A DNA stretch of 42,696 nt from the NCBI RefSeq assembly GCF_009296165.1, contig NZ_VUAZ01000071.1, positions 1 to 42,696 on the forward strand. The letters are read 5' to 3'. Every line of letters begins with the position of its first letter. Position 1 is the stretch's first letter. The position numbers and the translations under genes are program-made. The stretch is from Pseudomonas kitaguniensis. Lineage in GTDB: Bacteria; Pseudomonadota; Gammaproteobacteria; Pseudomonadales; Pseudomonadaceae. Below are positions 29,864 through 38,409 of the stretch, one piece after another. The notes beneath the pieces are model-generated. The model saw nothing but the letters and a program-made list of their open reading frames with translations. It was not told the origin of the DNA and did not search any database.

Positions 29864-31166
29864 GTGAAACCGGTCAAAGTTGGCATCTGTGGGTTAGGGA
29901 CCGTCGGTGGCGGCACCTTTAACGTACTTCAGCGTAATGCTGAAGAAATTTCCCGCCGTGCAGGGCGCGCGATTGAAGTGGCGCAAATTGCCACACGCTC
30001 GCCAAAGCCTCAGTTCCAAACGACCGGTATTGCGATTACCAACGATGTTTTCGCCATTGCCACCAACCCTGAAATCGACATCGTCATCGAACTGGTCGGC
30101 GGCTACACCGTCGCCCGTGAGCTGGTGCTCATGGCCATCGAAAACGGCAAGCATGTGGTCACCGCCAACAAGGCGCTGATCGCCGTGCACGGCAACGAAA
30201 TCTTCGCCAAGGCGCGTGAGAAGGGTGTGATCGTTGCGTTCGAGGCCGCTGTGGCAGGTGGTATTCCGGTGATCAAGGCGATCCGTGAAGGCCTGTCGGC
30301 CAACCGTATCAATTGGGTCGCCGGCATCATCAATGGCACCGGTAACTTCATCCTCACTGAAATGCGCGAAAAAGGCCGCACGTTCGAAGACGTGTTGGCC
30401 GAAGCCCAGGCGCTGGGTTATGCCGAGGCCGACCCGACGTTTGACGTGGAAGGCATCGACGCGGCGCACAAGCTGACCATCCTGGCGTCCATTGCCTTTG
30501 GTATTCCGCTGCAGTTCGACAAGGCCTACACCGAAGGCATCACCAAGCTGACCACTGCCGACGTGAACTACGCCGAAGCCTTGGGTTACCGCATCAAGCA
30601 CTTGGGCGTAGCGCGCAGCACATCGGCCGGTATCGAGCTGCGTGTGCACCCGACGCTGATCCCGGCTGACCGCCTGATCGCCAACGTCAACGGTGTGATG
30701 AACGCGGTGATGGTCAATGGCGACGCTGCCGGTTCGACCCTGTTCTACGGCGCCGCGCGGCATGGAACCGACCGCGTCGTCGGTGATTGCCGACCTGGTG
30801 GACGTGGTTCGCGCCATGACCAGCGACCCGGAAAACCGCGTGCCGCACCTGGCCTTCCAGCCGGATTCGCTGTCGGCCCACCCGATCCTGCCGATCGAGG
30901 CGTGCGAAAGTGCTTACTACCTGCGCATTCAGGCCCAGGACCATCCGGGTGTGTTGGCTCAGGTTGCCAGCATCCTGTCGGAGCGCGGCATCAACATCGA
31001 GTCGATCATGCAGAAGGAAGTCGAGGAGCAAAACGGCCAGGTGCCGATGATCCTGCTGACCCATCGCGTGCTTGAGCAGCACATGAACGACGCCATCGCC
31101 GCCCTGGAAGCCCTGCAAGGCGTGGTCGGCCCGGTGGTGCGGATTCGCGTCGAACATCTAAATTAA
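29864..31166 (+). pseudogene. hom: Homoserine dehydrogenase, frameshifted (likely sequence error)
   Basis: Reduces aspartate semialdehyde to homoserine for threonine and methionine. A GTG start with GGGGAG upstream gives VKPVKVGICGLGTVGGGTF (NAD(P)-binding), then the catalytic domain (GGIPVIKAIREGLSANRINWVAGIINGTGNFILTEM, YAEADPTFDVEGIDAAHKL). At about 30750-30762 the text reads TACGGCGCCGCGCGGCATGG where TACGGCGCCGGCGCGGGCATGG is expected (YGAGAGMEPTASSV). Two single G losses move the frame. The C-terminal ACT domain continues in the new frame (SAYYLRIQAQDHPGVLAQVASILSERGI). Restoring two bases gives 434 residues, the usual Pseudomonas length. Confidence 0.93.
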
Positions 31167-31169
31167 TTC

Positions 31170-31241
31170 AGCTGCAAGCGCAGGCGGCAGGCCTCAAGTA
31201 GAAGCAAATCTGCTTTAACTTGAAGCGTGTCACTTGCAGCT
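31170..31241 (+). repeat. Long imperfect hairpin between hom and thrC
   Basis: AGCTGCAAG (31170-31178) pairs with CTTGCAGCT (31233-31241), and inside it CAAGTAGAAGCA pairs with TGCTTTAACTTG with two mismatches around AATC. It resembles the AGCTTGAAGCT-type repeats often found between Pseudomonas genes. A regulatory role for thrC is possible but not shown. Confidence 0.5.
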
Positions 31242-31268
31242 TGAAGCTCAAACCAAAGGTTTGCTCCT

Positions 31269-32677
31269 ATGCGTTACATCAGCACCCGCGGCCAGGCACC
31301 GGCCCTGAATTTCGAAGACGTTTTGCTCGCAGGCCTTGCCACTGATGGCGGCCTGTATGTACCGGAAAACCTGCCACGCTTCACCCAGGAAGAAATCGCT
31401 TCCTGGGCTGGCCTGCCGTACCACGAGCTGGCGTTCCGGGTAATGCGCCCGTTCGTCACCGGCAGCATTCCGGATGCGGATTTCAAAAAGATTCTTGAAG
31501 AGACCTACGGCGTATTTTCCCACAGCGCTATCGCCCCGTTGCGTCAACTGAACGGCAACGAATGGGTGCTTGAGCTGTTTCACGGCCCGACCCTGGCGTT
31601 CAAGGACTTCGCTCTGCAACTGCTCGGTCGCTTGCTCGATTACGTGCTGGAGAAGCGCGGCGAGCGCGTGGTGATCATCGGCGCGACCTCCGGTGATACC
31701 GGCTCGGCGGCCATCGAAGGCTGCAAGCACTGCGAGAACGTCGACATCTTCATCCTGCACCCGCACAAGCGCGTGTCTGAGGTGCAGCGTCGCCAGATGA
31801 CCACCATTTTGGTGAGAACATCCACAACATCGCCATCGAAGGCAACTTCGATGACTGCCAGGAAATGGTCAAGAACAGCTTCGCCGACCAGAGCTTCCTC
31901 AAAGGCACACGTTTGGTGGCAGTGAACTCGATCAACTGGGCGCGGATCATGGCCCAGATCGTCTACTACTTCCACGCGTCCCTGCAGTTGGGCGGCCCGG
32001 CGCGTTCGGTGTCGTTCTCGGTGCCGACCGGCAACTTCGGCGATATTTTTGCCGGTTACCTGGCGCGCAACATGGGGCTGCCGATCAACCAGTTGATCGT
32101 TGCCACCAACCGCAACGACATCCTGCATCGCTTCATGAGCGGCAACCAGTACGCCAAAGAGACCTTGCACGCAACGCTGTCGCCGTCGATGGACATCATG
32201 GTCTCGTCGAACTTCGAACGCCTGTTGTTCGACATGCACGGTCGCAACGGTGCAGCGATTGCCGGTTTGATGGACACTTTCAAGCGCGGTGGCGGCTTCA
32301 GCGTCGAACAAGAGCGCTGGACCGAAACCCGCAAGCTGTTCGACTCCCTGGCCGTGGACGATGCGCAGACCTGCGAAACCATCGCCGAGGTTTACGCCCA
32401 GACCGGCGAGCTGCTGGACCCGCACACCGCTATTGGCGTGAAGGCCGCACGCGAATGCCGTCGTAGCCTGGACATACCCATGGTGATCCTGGGCACTGCC
32501 CACCCGGTAAAATTCCCGGAAGCGGTGTTGAAGGCTGGCGTTGGCAAGGCGCTGGAATTGCCCGAGCACCTGGTTGACCTGTTTGAGCGTGAAGAGCGCT
32601 GCACCGTGCTGGCGAACGACCTGAAGGCTGTGCAGGCGTTTGTCAGCCAGCATGGCAACCGGGGTAAGCCGTTGTAA
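31269..32677 (+). pseudogene. thrC: Threonine synthase, frameshifted (likely sequence error)
   Basis: Makes threonine from O-phosphohomoserine with PLP. The N-terminal part has MRYISTRGQAPALNFEDVLLAGLATDGGLYVPE and the PLP lysine segment HGPTLAFKDFALQLLG, then ATSGDTGSAAIEG. At 31807-31813 the text TTTTGGTGAG stands where TTTTGGGTGAG gives TILGENIHNIAIEGNFDDCQEMVKNSF. After this one missing G the frame continues normally (SVSFSVPTGNFGDIFAGYLARNMG ... NRGKPL). Restored length 469 residues, as in other pseudomonads. It follows hom by 102 bases, and thr biosynthesis is normally essential on minimal medium, so true inactivation of both genes is unlikely. Confidence 0.93.
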
Positions 32678-32708
32678 GGCAAACCGCTCGCGCCTTGGCG
32701 CAGACAAG

Positions 32709-32745
32709 AACGCCGCTTTCCCTTCCTTGGGTCAGCGGCGTTTTT
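32709..32745 (+). terminator. Terminator of thrC
   Basis: AACGCCGCT...AGCGGCGTT with a 16-base loop and a T run (T5). Confidence 0.9.
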
Positions 32746-32777
32746 CGTTGTTGGCAGGCCCGGCTGTGCTCAGTCGG

Positions 32778-32981
32778 TTACGTAAGTATTTTAATGGCGA
32801 GGGCCACCACTGAGCTGAACACTGTAAACATGGCCATGACGACTCCCAGCGGGTACCAGAAATTTTCACGGGTTATTTTGTGGGCTTCGGCGTTGAGTTT
32901 TCGTTGCTCCGCATAGATGCGTGATATGTCAGCGTGAATTTTTTCTATTACAGCCTGCTCTTTGTCGTGTTGCAGCATCAT
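32778..32981 (-). CDS. Small single-pass membrane protein
   Basis: A 67-residue protein: a charged, heptad-like N-terminal half (HDKEQAVIEKIHADISRIYAEQRKLNAEAHKITRENFWYP, probable helix or short coiled coil) and one C-terminal membrane segment (LGVVMAMFTVFSSVVALAIKIL). AAGG six bases before ATG 32981 supports this start; ATGs at 32987 and 32978 are possible. Similar unnamed small proteins exist in pseudomonads as far as I remember. The build resembles small holin-like or phage-accessory proteins, but nothing here proves that. Function unknown. Confidence 0.65.
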   Translation of the reverse strand: MMLQHDKEQAVIEKIHADISRIYAEQRKLNAEAHKITRENFWYPLGVVMAMFTVFSSVVALAIKILT

Positions 32982-33290
32982 CTTCATCCTTCTTGATAGG
33001 GCCTTTTGACATGCGCTCTGCCTGCCAGGCAGGTCGGTCGGTGCTCACTGAGTATAGGATTCGCCTACGGTCTCGGCGCCCTGCAACCCCCAAAACAACC
33101 GCCCATTGCGTAAGCAGTTATGTGGATGCGTTTTCTGATTGTCATGTTGCAAGCGCATGCTGGTTCTCGTCACTCCCCGAAGGCCGCACAAAGACGAAAA
33201 AGCGAACTTTCCTACGTCATAACCAGTCACTTAGGAGAGATGCAGCTCCCGTTGAAACGCATGTTTGCGAACTATTGAGTGGTGATCGAA
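32982..33290. other. Gene-free stretch between divergent small genes
   Basis: 309 bases separate the small membrane protein (minus) and the DUF3509 gene (plus). TTGACA at 33006-33011 has no matching -10 at the right distance, and TATACT on the minus strand (33056-33051) has no good -35. A CCTGCC/GGCAGG palindrome lies near 33021-33033. I support no gene or RNA here. Confidence 0.4.
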
Positions 33291-33575
33291 ATGGAAAGTA
33301 TCAGCCTATTGCTCGAAGAAGCACTGAGCCCTTATCAGGTTACGCTGACCACCTGCGGTGCGCAGGGCGATTGCCTGGTGACGGTGAAGAGCCCTGCTGG
33401 CGCCATTGTGGTCGAGCGCGAAGTCGACCAGGCGCAATTGATGGATAAACGTGTACTCGTGGATGTGGTCGACTGCTTGCTGCGTGACCTGAAAATTGCC
33501 GAAGGCCGCCTGGAGCCTTCCGTCATTGCAGCCTTGCGCAATGCTGCGCAAACCCGCGGCGGCGCCTTGGCATGA
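33291..33575 (+). CDS. DUF3509 domain protein
   Basis: A 94-residue protein, MESISLLLEEALSPYQVTLTTCGAQGDCLVTVKSPAGAIVVEREV...EGRLEPSVIAALRNAAQTRGG, typical of the DUF3509 family of pseudomonads. Its function is unknown. The frame opens at a GTG (33279), but the family starts at MES, the ATG at 33291. A strong terminator lies 119 bases after the stop, leaving a long 3' segment. Confidence 0.82.
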   Translation: MESISLLLEEALSPYQVTLTTCGAQGDCLVTVKSPAGAIVVEREVDQAQLMDKRVLVDVVDCLLRDLKIAEGRLEPSVIAALRNAAQTRGGALA

Positions 33576-33694
33576 AGAATTGTTTAATCGAGGAAACTTC
33601 CTGCAGCATGGCCGGTCAGATTTCGTAACAGCAAGAGCAAACATTGTGCTCCGGTGTTTGTGGCTTGTTGTACTGGTCATTGTAGGCCACGTTT

Positions 33695-33733
33695 AACCCC
33701 GAAGTGTCTCCCCACGCTTCGGGGTTTCTTTTT
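33695..33733 (+). terminator. Strong terminator downstream of the DUF3509 gene
   Basis: AACCCCGAAG (33695-33704) pairs with CTTCGGGGTT (33717-33726), followed by TTTCTTTTT. The 119 bases between the DUF3509 stop and this hairpin could be a long 3'UTR or a small RNA. Confidence 0.92.
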
Positions 33734-33745
33734 GCCTGCGATTTG

Positions 33746-34630
33746 TCAGGGCTCCGGGGAATCTTGGAAAAAGCTCGGGTTGTCGAGCAAGTAGCGTTCC
33801 CGCATGACCGGGTCCAACCATGCAGCGTAGGATTGCTGCAGCTGTTGCTGGGGGATGTCGCTTAACACCTGATTGATTCGCTGCATGGCGTCGCGACCTT
33901 GAGGCGTGTCTGAGCAACCGATATGCGTAAGCTGGTAAGGCGCAGAGCCTTTGATGGGATAGAACATCAGGTCGTGGGCGGCGATGTCCTGTTGCGCAGC
34001 GTGGTAGCGGATTTCCGACGCGTAACCCAACACCACCTCCAGTCGCCCCAGACGCTGCATTTGCAACAGGCTGCCCAGCGCATCATTGCCGTAATGCAGG
34101 GCCAATGTGTCTGCGGCGGCGCCTTTGAGCTGGTCGTCGATGAAGGGGCCATAGCTTCGTTCGGCGGTGGCGCCAACGCGCGCGTCAGGCGAGTCGAGAA
34201 AGGCCTGCAGGTCAAAGTGGCCCTCGACAATAAACGGCGCCATTTTATCTAACTGGCTGCGTCGCACTGTTACGCCGTTGGCCACCGAGACGTAAGCCAA
34301 GTCGGAAAACACCATGTACTTGGCCCGGTCCGCTGTCCACAGCACTGACGGATCACAGGTGAGCGTGGGGTCGCGCAGCATTTGAATGCTGCGGGCACGG
34401 TTGACGTGCATGACTTGGTGGCGGTATTCCGGCAGACGCTTGGTGAGCATCAATAACAGTTGGTCCAGCGCGCCCTGACCCTTCTGTGGCCCCTCAAAAA
34501 GCGTGATGGGCGGCAGGTCGCGCAGCAACCAGATCAATGTGTCTTCGGCCTGTGCCGAGAGCGGCAATATTGCGCCTATCGCACCGGCTAGGCACAGAGG
34601 AAGGAGTCGTCGTCTGCGCGGACTGGCCAT
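33746..34630 (-). CDS. Periplasmic solute-binding-like protein (TIGR02285 type)
   Basis: A 294-residue exported protein with signal peptide MASPRRRRLLPLCLAGAIGAILPLSAQA. The body resembles the amino-acid-binding-protein fold of the TIGR02285 family (LIWLLRDLPPITLFEGPQKGQGALDQLLLMLTKRLPEYRHQVMHVNRARSIQMLRDPTLTCDPSVLW). No ABC permease or ATPase gene is adjacent, so transport is not implied; sensing is possible. Its ATG overlaps the stop of the CoA transferase gene by one base, so the two are translated together. Confidence 0.8.
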   Translation of the reverse strand: MASPRRRRLLPLCLAGAIGAILPLSAQAEDTLIWLLRDLPPITLFEGPQKGQGALDQLLLMLTKRLPEYRHQVMHVNRARSIQMLRDPTLTCDPSVLWTADRAKYMVFSDLAYVSVANGVTVRRSQLDKMAPFIVEGHFDLQAFLDSPDARVGATAERSYGPFIDDQLKGAAADTLALHYGNDALGSLLQMQRLGRLEVVLGYASEIRYHAAQQDIAAHDLMFYPIKGSAPYQLTHIGCSDTPQGRDAMQRINQVLSDIPQQQLQQSYAAWLDPVMRERYLLDNPSFFQDSPEP

Positions 34631-35829
34631 CAGATCGCGCCATCCTCACGCAAACGCTTGATGGCTGCGGCGTCGTAACCCAGCGCGTTGAGCAGCACGC
34701 TGTTGTGCTCGCCCAGTTGCGGCCCAACCCATTCACAACTGCCCGGTGTATCCGAGAGTTTGGGCACGATCCCGGGCATCTTGAAGTCCTTGCCACCCGG
34801 CAGCTTGGCCTGAAGAAACATCTCCCGCGCCAGAAACTGCGGGTCACCCAGCATGTCTTCGGCGCTGTAAATGCGGCTGGCGGGTACTTCGGCTTGGTTG
34901 AGCTGCTCAACCACGTGGTCCACCGGCAGCGAATTGACCCAGCGATCAATCACGCCGTAAAGCTCATCGCGGCGGGTGTCACGTCCGTCATTGCTGGCCA
35001 ATTGCGCGTCGTTGGCCAAGTCTTCACGGCCGATTGCCAACATGAAGCGTTTGAAGATCGCGTCACCGTTGGCACCGATTTGCACGTGCTTGCCATCAGC
35101 ACTGGTGTGGATGGAGGAGGGCGTAATACCCGGCATGATGTTGCCGGTGCGCTCGCGAATAAACCCGAACACGTCGAACTCCGGGATCATGCTTTCCATC
35201 ATCGCGAAAATAGCCTCATACAGCGCCACATCCACCACTTGGCCGAGGCCGCCGTTGACTTCACGATGACGCAGCGCCATCAGCGCGCCGATCACGGCCC
35301 ACAACGCCGCAATCGAGTCGCCGATGGAAATTCCGGTGCGCACCGGCGGGCGGTCGGCGAACCCGGTGATGTAACGCAAGCCGCCCATGGACTCACCCAC
35401 CGCGCCAAACCCCGGCTGGTCTTTCATCGGCCCGGTCTGGCCAAACCCCGAGAGGCGCACCATCACCAGCTTCGGGTTCAGTGCGTGCAAGGTTTCCCAG
35501 CTCAAACCGAGCTTTTCCAGCACGCCGGGGCGAAAGTTTTCGATCAGAATGTCGGTGTCTGCCAGCAACTGTTTAAGAATCGCCAGGCCGTCCGGATGCT
35601 TGAGGTTAAGCGTCAGCGACTTTTTGTTGCGTGCCTGTACAAACCACCACAGCGACGTACCTTCATACAACTTGCGCCATTTACGCAGTGGGTCGCCGCC
35701 GTCCGGGGATTCGACCTTGATCACGTGCGCGCCGAATTCGGCGCAGATGCGTGAGGCAAAGGGGCCAGCGATCAGGGTGCCCAGCTCGACGACTTTCAGG
35801 CCAGCAAGTGGTTTGGCATTAATCGACAT
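34630..35829 (-). CDS. CaiB/BaiF family CoA transferase
   Basis: A 399-residue class III CoA transferase moving CoA between carboxylic acids. Family hallmarks are LAGLKVVELGTLIAGPFASRICAEFGAHVIKVESPDGGDPLRKW at the N-terminus, SLTLNLKHPDGLAILKQLLADTDILIENFRPGVLEKLGL and LVMVRLSGFGQTGPMKDQPGFGAVGESMGGLRYITG. The substrate is not shown; formyl-, succinyl- or itaconyl-type acceptors are all possible. ATG 35829 has GAGGAACC upstream; an upstream start at 35844 is less likely. Confidence 0.92.
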   Translation of the reverse strand: MSINAKPLAGLKVVELGTLIAGPFASRICAEFGAHVIKVESPDGGDPLRKWRKLYEGTSLWWFVQARNKKSLTLNLKHPDGLAILKQLLADTDILIENFRPGVLEKLGLSWETLHALNPKLVMVRLSGFGQTGPMKDQPGFGAVGESMGGLRYITGFADRPPVRTGISIGDSIAALWAVIGALMALRHREVNGGLGQVVDVALYEAIFAMMESMIPEFDVFGFIRERTGNIMPGITPSSIHTSADGKHVQIGANGDAIFKRFMLAIGREDLANDAQLASNDGRDTRRDELYGVIDRWVNSLPVDHVVEQLNQAEVPASRIYSAEDMLGDPQFLAREMFLQAKLPGGKDFKMPGIVPKLSDTPGSCEWVGPQLGEHNSVLLNALGYDAAAIKRLREDGAI

Positions 35830-35978
35830 GAGGTTCCTCATCAAACGAACGGCGGTGGTGTGATGCCTTTTAACATAGGCGAGTTACGCAGGTATAAGGA
35901 TGATGCAGCGCAGTATTCGTTGAATGACCTCGCCATCGGTTAGACTGGCCGCCTTTCCCTGTCTCTAGAAGCCCGTTC

Positions 35979-36521
35979 ATGGCCCAGCCGTCCACGACCT
36001 ACAAATTCGAACTGAACCTCACCGACCTCGACCGTTCGGTGTACGAGAGCGTCAAACAGACCATCGCCCGCCACCCTTCCGAAACCGAAGAGCGCATGAC
36101 AGTGCGTCTGCTGGCCTACGCGCTGTTTTACAACGAGCAGTTGGCGTTCGGTCGTGGCCTGTCAGATGTGGACGAACCGGCGCTGTGGGAAAAAAGCCTG
36201 GATGATCGGGTTTTGCACTGGATCGAAGTCGGTCAGCCCGACGCTGATCGCCTGACCTGGTGTTCGCGCCGTACCGAACGCACCAGTTTGCTGGCTTACG
36301 GCAGCCTGCGCGTGTGGGAAGGCAAAGTAGTGCCCGTGGCCAAAAACCTGAAAAACGTGCACATCGCCGCTGTGCCGCAGGAAATCCTCGAAACCCTGGC
36401 CAAGGACATGCCTCGCGTTATCAAGTGGGACGTGATGATCAGTGAAGGCACACTCTTCGTCACCGATGACCGTGGCCAGCATGAAGTGCAGCTGGAATGG
36501 CTCGTCGGCGAGCGCGACTGA
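35979..36521 (+). CDS. YaeQ family protein
   Basis: A 180-residue cytoplasmic protein with the YaeQ pattern: STTYKFELNLTDLDRSVYESVKQTIARHPSETEERMTVRLLAYALFYNEQLAFGRGLSDVDEPALW ... WIEVGQPDADRL. The fold of YaeQ is a compact PD-(D/E)XK nuclease-like one, but its activity is not established. The length is typical. It is 102 bases upstream of recJ, separated by tandem repeats. Confidence 0.92.
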   Translation: MAQPSTTYKFELNLTDLDRSVYESVKQTIARHPSETEERMTVRLLAYALFYNEQLAFGRGLSDVDEPALWEKSLDDRVLHWIEVGQPDADRLTWCSRRTERTSLLAYGSLRVWEGKVVPVAKNLKNVHIAAVPQEILETLAKDMPRVIKWDVMISEGTLFVTDDRGQHEVQLEWLVGERD

Positions 36522-36543
36522 ATAGAAGCAGCTGCAAGCTACG

Positions 36544-36585
36544 AGCTTGAAGCTTGAAGCTTGAAGCTTGAGGCTTGAGGCTTAA
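36544..36585 (+). repeat. Tandem 7-base repeats (AGCTTGA)
   Basis: Six consecutive heptamers: four AGCTTGA, then GGCTTGA and GGCTTAA, preceded by AGCTGCAAGCT. The sequence can fold on itself (AAGCTT palindromes). It lies directly ahead of recJ. Confidence 0.85.
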
Positions 36586-36623
36586 ACCTTACCTTTCCCC
36601 TACAGAGAACTCCCCGACGTCCC

Positions 36624-38331
36624 ATGCGTATTGATCCTCGCCCGTTGCCCGCTGTACTGCCGTTTCTCGGTGAATTGCCGCCGCTGTTGACCCGTCTCTA
36701 CGCCGCGCGCGGGGTGCAGTCGGAAGCCGAGCTGGACAAGAGCCTGGCGCGGTTGATTCCCTACCAGCAGCTCAAGGGCATCGATGCGGCGGTGGACCTG
36801 TTGGTGACGGCCCTGGAGCAGCGCCAGCGCATCCTGATCGTCGGTGACTTCGACGCCGACGGGGCCACTGCCAGCGCGGTCGGTACACTGGGCCTGCGTT
36901 TGCTCGGTGCGGCGCATGTCGACTACCTGGTGCCGAACCGCTTTGAGTACGGCTATGGCCTGACCCCGGAAATCGTCGCGGTAGCTCTGCAGCGTGAGCC
37001 GCAGTTGCTGATCACCGTGGACAACGGCATTTCCAGCGTCGAAGGCGTGGCGGCGGCCAAAGCGGCGGGGTTGCAGGTGTTGGTCACCGACCACCACTTG
37101 CCGGGCGATGAATTGCCGGCGGCAGACGCCATCGTCAACCCGAACCAGCCCGGTTGTGAGTTCCCCAGCAAGGCGCTGGCCGGTGTCGGCGTGATCTTCT
37201 ACGTGCTGATGGCCTTGCGCGCGCGTTTGCGCAGCCTGGGCTGGTATGACAGCAAGCCCCAGCCGAACATCGGTGAACTGCTCGACCTGGTGGCGCTGGG
37301 CAGCGTCGCCGACGTGGTGCCGCTGGACGCCAACAACCGCATCCTGGTCTATCAAGGCCTTGAGCGTATTCGCGCCGTCGCGCTCGGCCCGGCATCAAGG
37401 CGATTCTCGAAGTCGCCAACGCGACCATGCGCGCATTACCTCCACCGACCTCGGTTTTATTCTGGGGCCACGGCTCAACGCCGCCGGGCGCCTGGATGAT
37501 ATGAGCCTGGGCATCGAATGCCTGCTCACCACTGACGTTGCGGCCGCACGCGAGATGGCTGCGCAGCTTGACGGCATGAACCAGGACCGCAAATCCATCG
37601 AACAAGGCATGCAGCGCGAGGCGCTCGCCCAGCTCAAGGACTTGCCGGTGGAGTCGATGCCTTACGGCTTGTGCCTGTTCGACCCGGAATGGCACCAAGG
37701 CGTGATCGGTATTCTGGCCTCGCGCATGAAAGAGCGTTACTTCCGCCCGACCATCGCCTTTGCGGATGCCGGTGATGGCTTGCTCAAGGGCTCTGGGCGC
37801 TCCGTGCAGGGTTTTCACATCCGTGATGCGTTGGCGGTAGTGGCAAGCCAGCACCCCAACCTGATCGCCAAATACGGCGGCCACGCGATGGCGGCGGGTT
37901 TGACGCTGCCTGAAGCGAATTTCCCGTTGTTTGCCGAAGCCTTTGATGCCGAAGTGCGTCGGCAACTGCGTGAAGAAGACCTCACCGGGCGCCTGCTGAC
38001 CGATGGCACGCTGGCGGTGGAAGAGTTTCATCTGGAGCTGGCGCGCGCACTGCGACATGCCGGGCCGTGGGGGCAGCATTTCCCCGAGCCGCTGTTTCAC
38101 GGTGTGTTTCAGTTGGTGGAGCAGCGCGTGGTAGGCGAAAGGCACCTTAAAGTGGTGCTCAAGAGCGAATGCGGGTCTGTGAAGCTTGATGGCATTGCGT
38201 TTGGCGTGGACCGTGAGGTCTGGCCCAACCCGACGGTGCGTTGGGTTGAATTGGCCTACAAGCTGGACGTGAACGAGTTTCGTGGGCAGGAAACCGTGCA
38301 ACTGATGATTGCGCACATCGAACCGCGCTAG
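36624..38331 (+). pseudogene. recJ: Single-strand exonuclease RecJ, frameshifted (likely sequence error)
   Basis: 5'-3' exonuclease for single-stranded DNA in recombination and mismatch repair. The N-terminal DHH domain shows IVGDFDADGATASAVG, ITVDNGISSVEGV and LVTDHHLPGDELP. At 37377 the text CGCGCCGTCGCG should read CGCGCCGGTCGCG (IRAGRARPGIKAILEVAN). About 40 bases later CCAACGCGACC should read CCAACCGCGACC (NRDHARITSTDLGFILGPRLNAAGRLDD). Each is a loss of one G or C. The DHHA1 domain continues intact (GRSVQGFHIRDALAVVASQHPNLIAKYGGHAMAAGLTL). The restored length is 569 residues, as expected. Confidence 0.92.
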
Positions 38332-38356
38332 TTATTTACCACGCCCCAAAACCAAC

Positions 38357-38389
38357 TGTGGGAGGGACCAAGGTCCCTCCCACATTTTT
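38357..38389 (+). terminator. REP-like perfect hairpin with T run
   Basis: TGTGGGAGGGAC-CAAG-GTCCCTCCCACA followed by T5: a 12-bp perfect stem 25 bases after the recJ stop. It resembles a REP core reshaped into a terminator. It lies between the convergent recJ and AcvB-type genes. Confidence 0.8.
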
Positions 38390-38409
38390 GATTGATGCAA
38401 ACCTCAGGC

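Noticed and set aside
29792..31166. Programmed frameshifting in hom, thrC or recJ
   Set aside because: No slippery heptamer with a downstream structure is seen, two of the genes need two corrections each, and the families are not known to frameshift; sequence error is simpler.
32921..33448. 175-codon plus-strand frame between thrC and the DUF3509 gene
   Set aside because: It overlaps the small membrane protein and the DUF3509 gene in other frames and shows no recognisable domain.
36544..36585. Tandem repeats as a CRISPR-like array
   Set aside because: The units are 7 bases with no spacers, and no cas genes are present.
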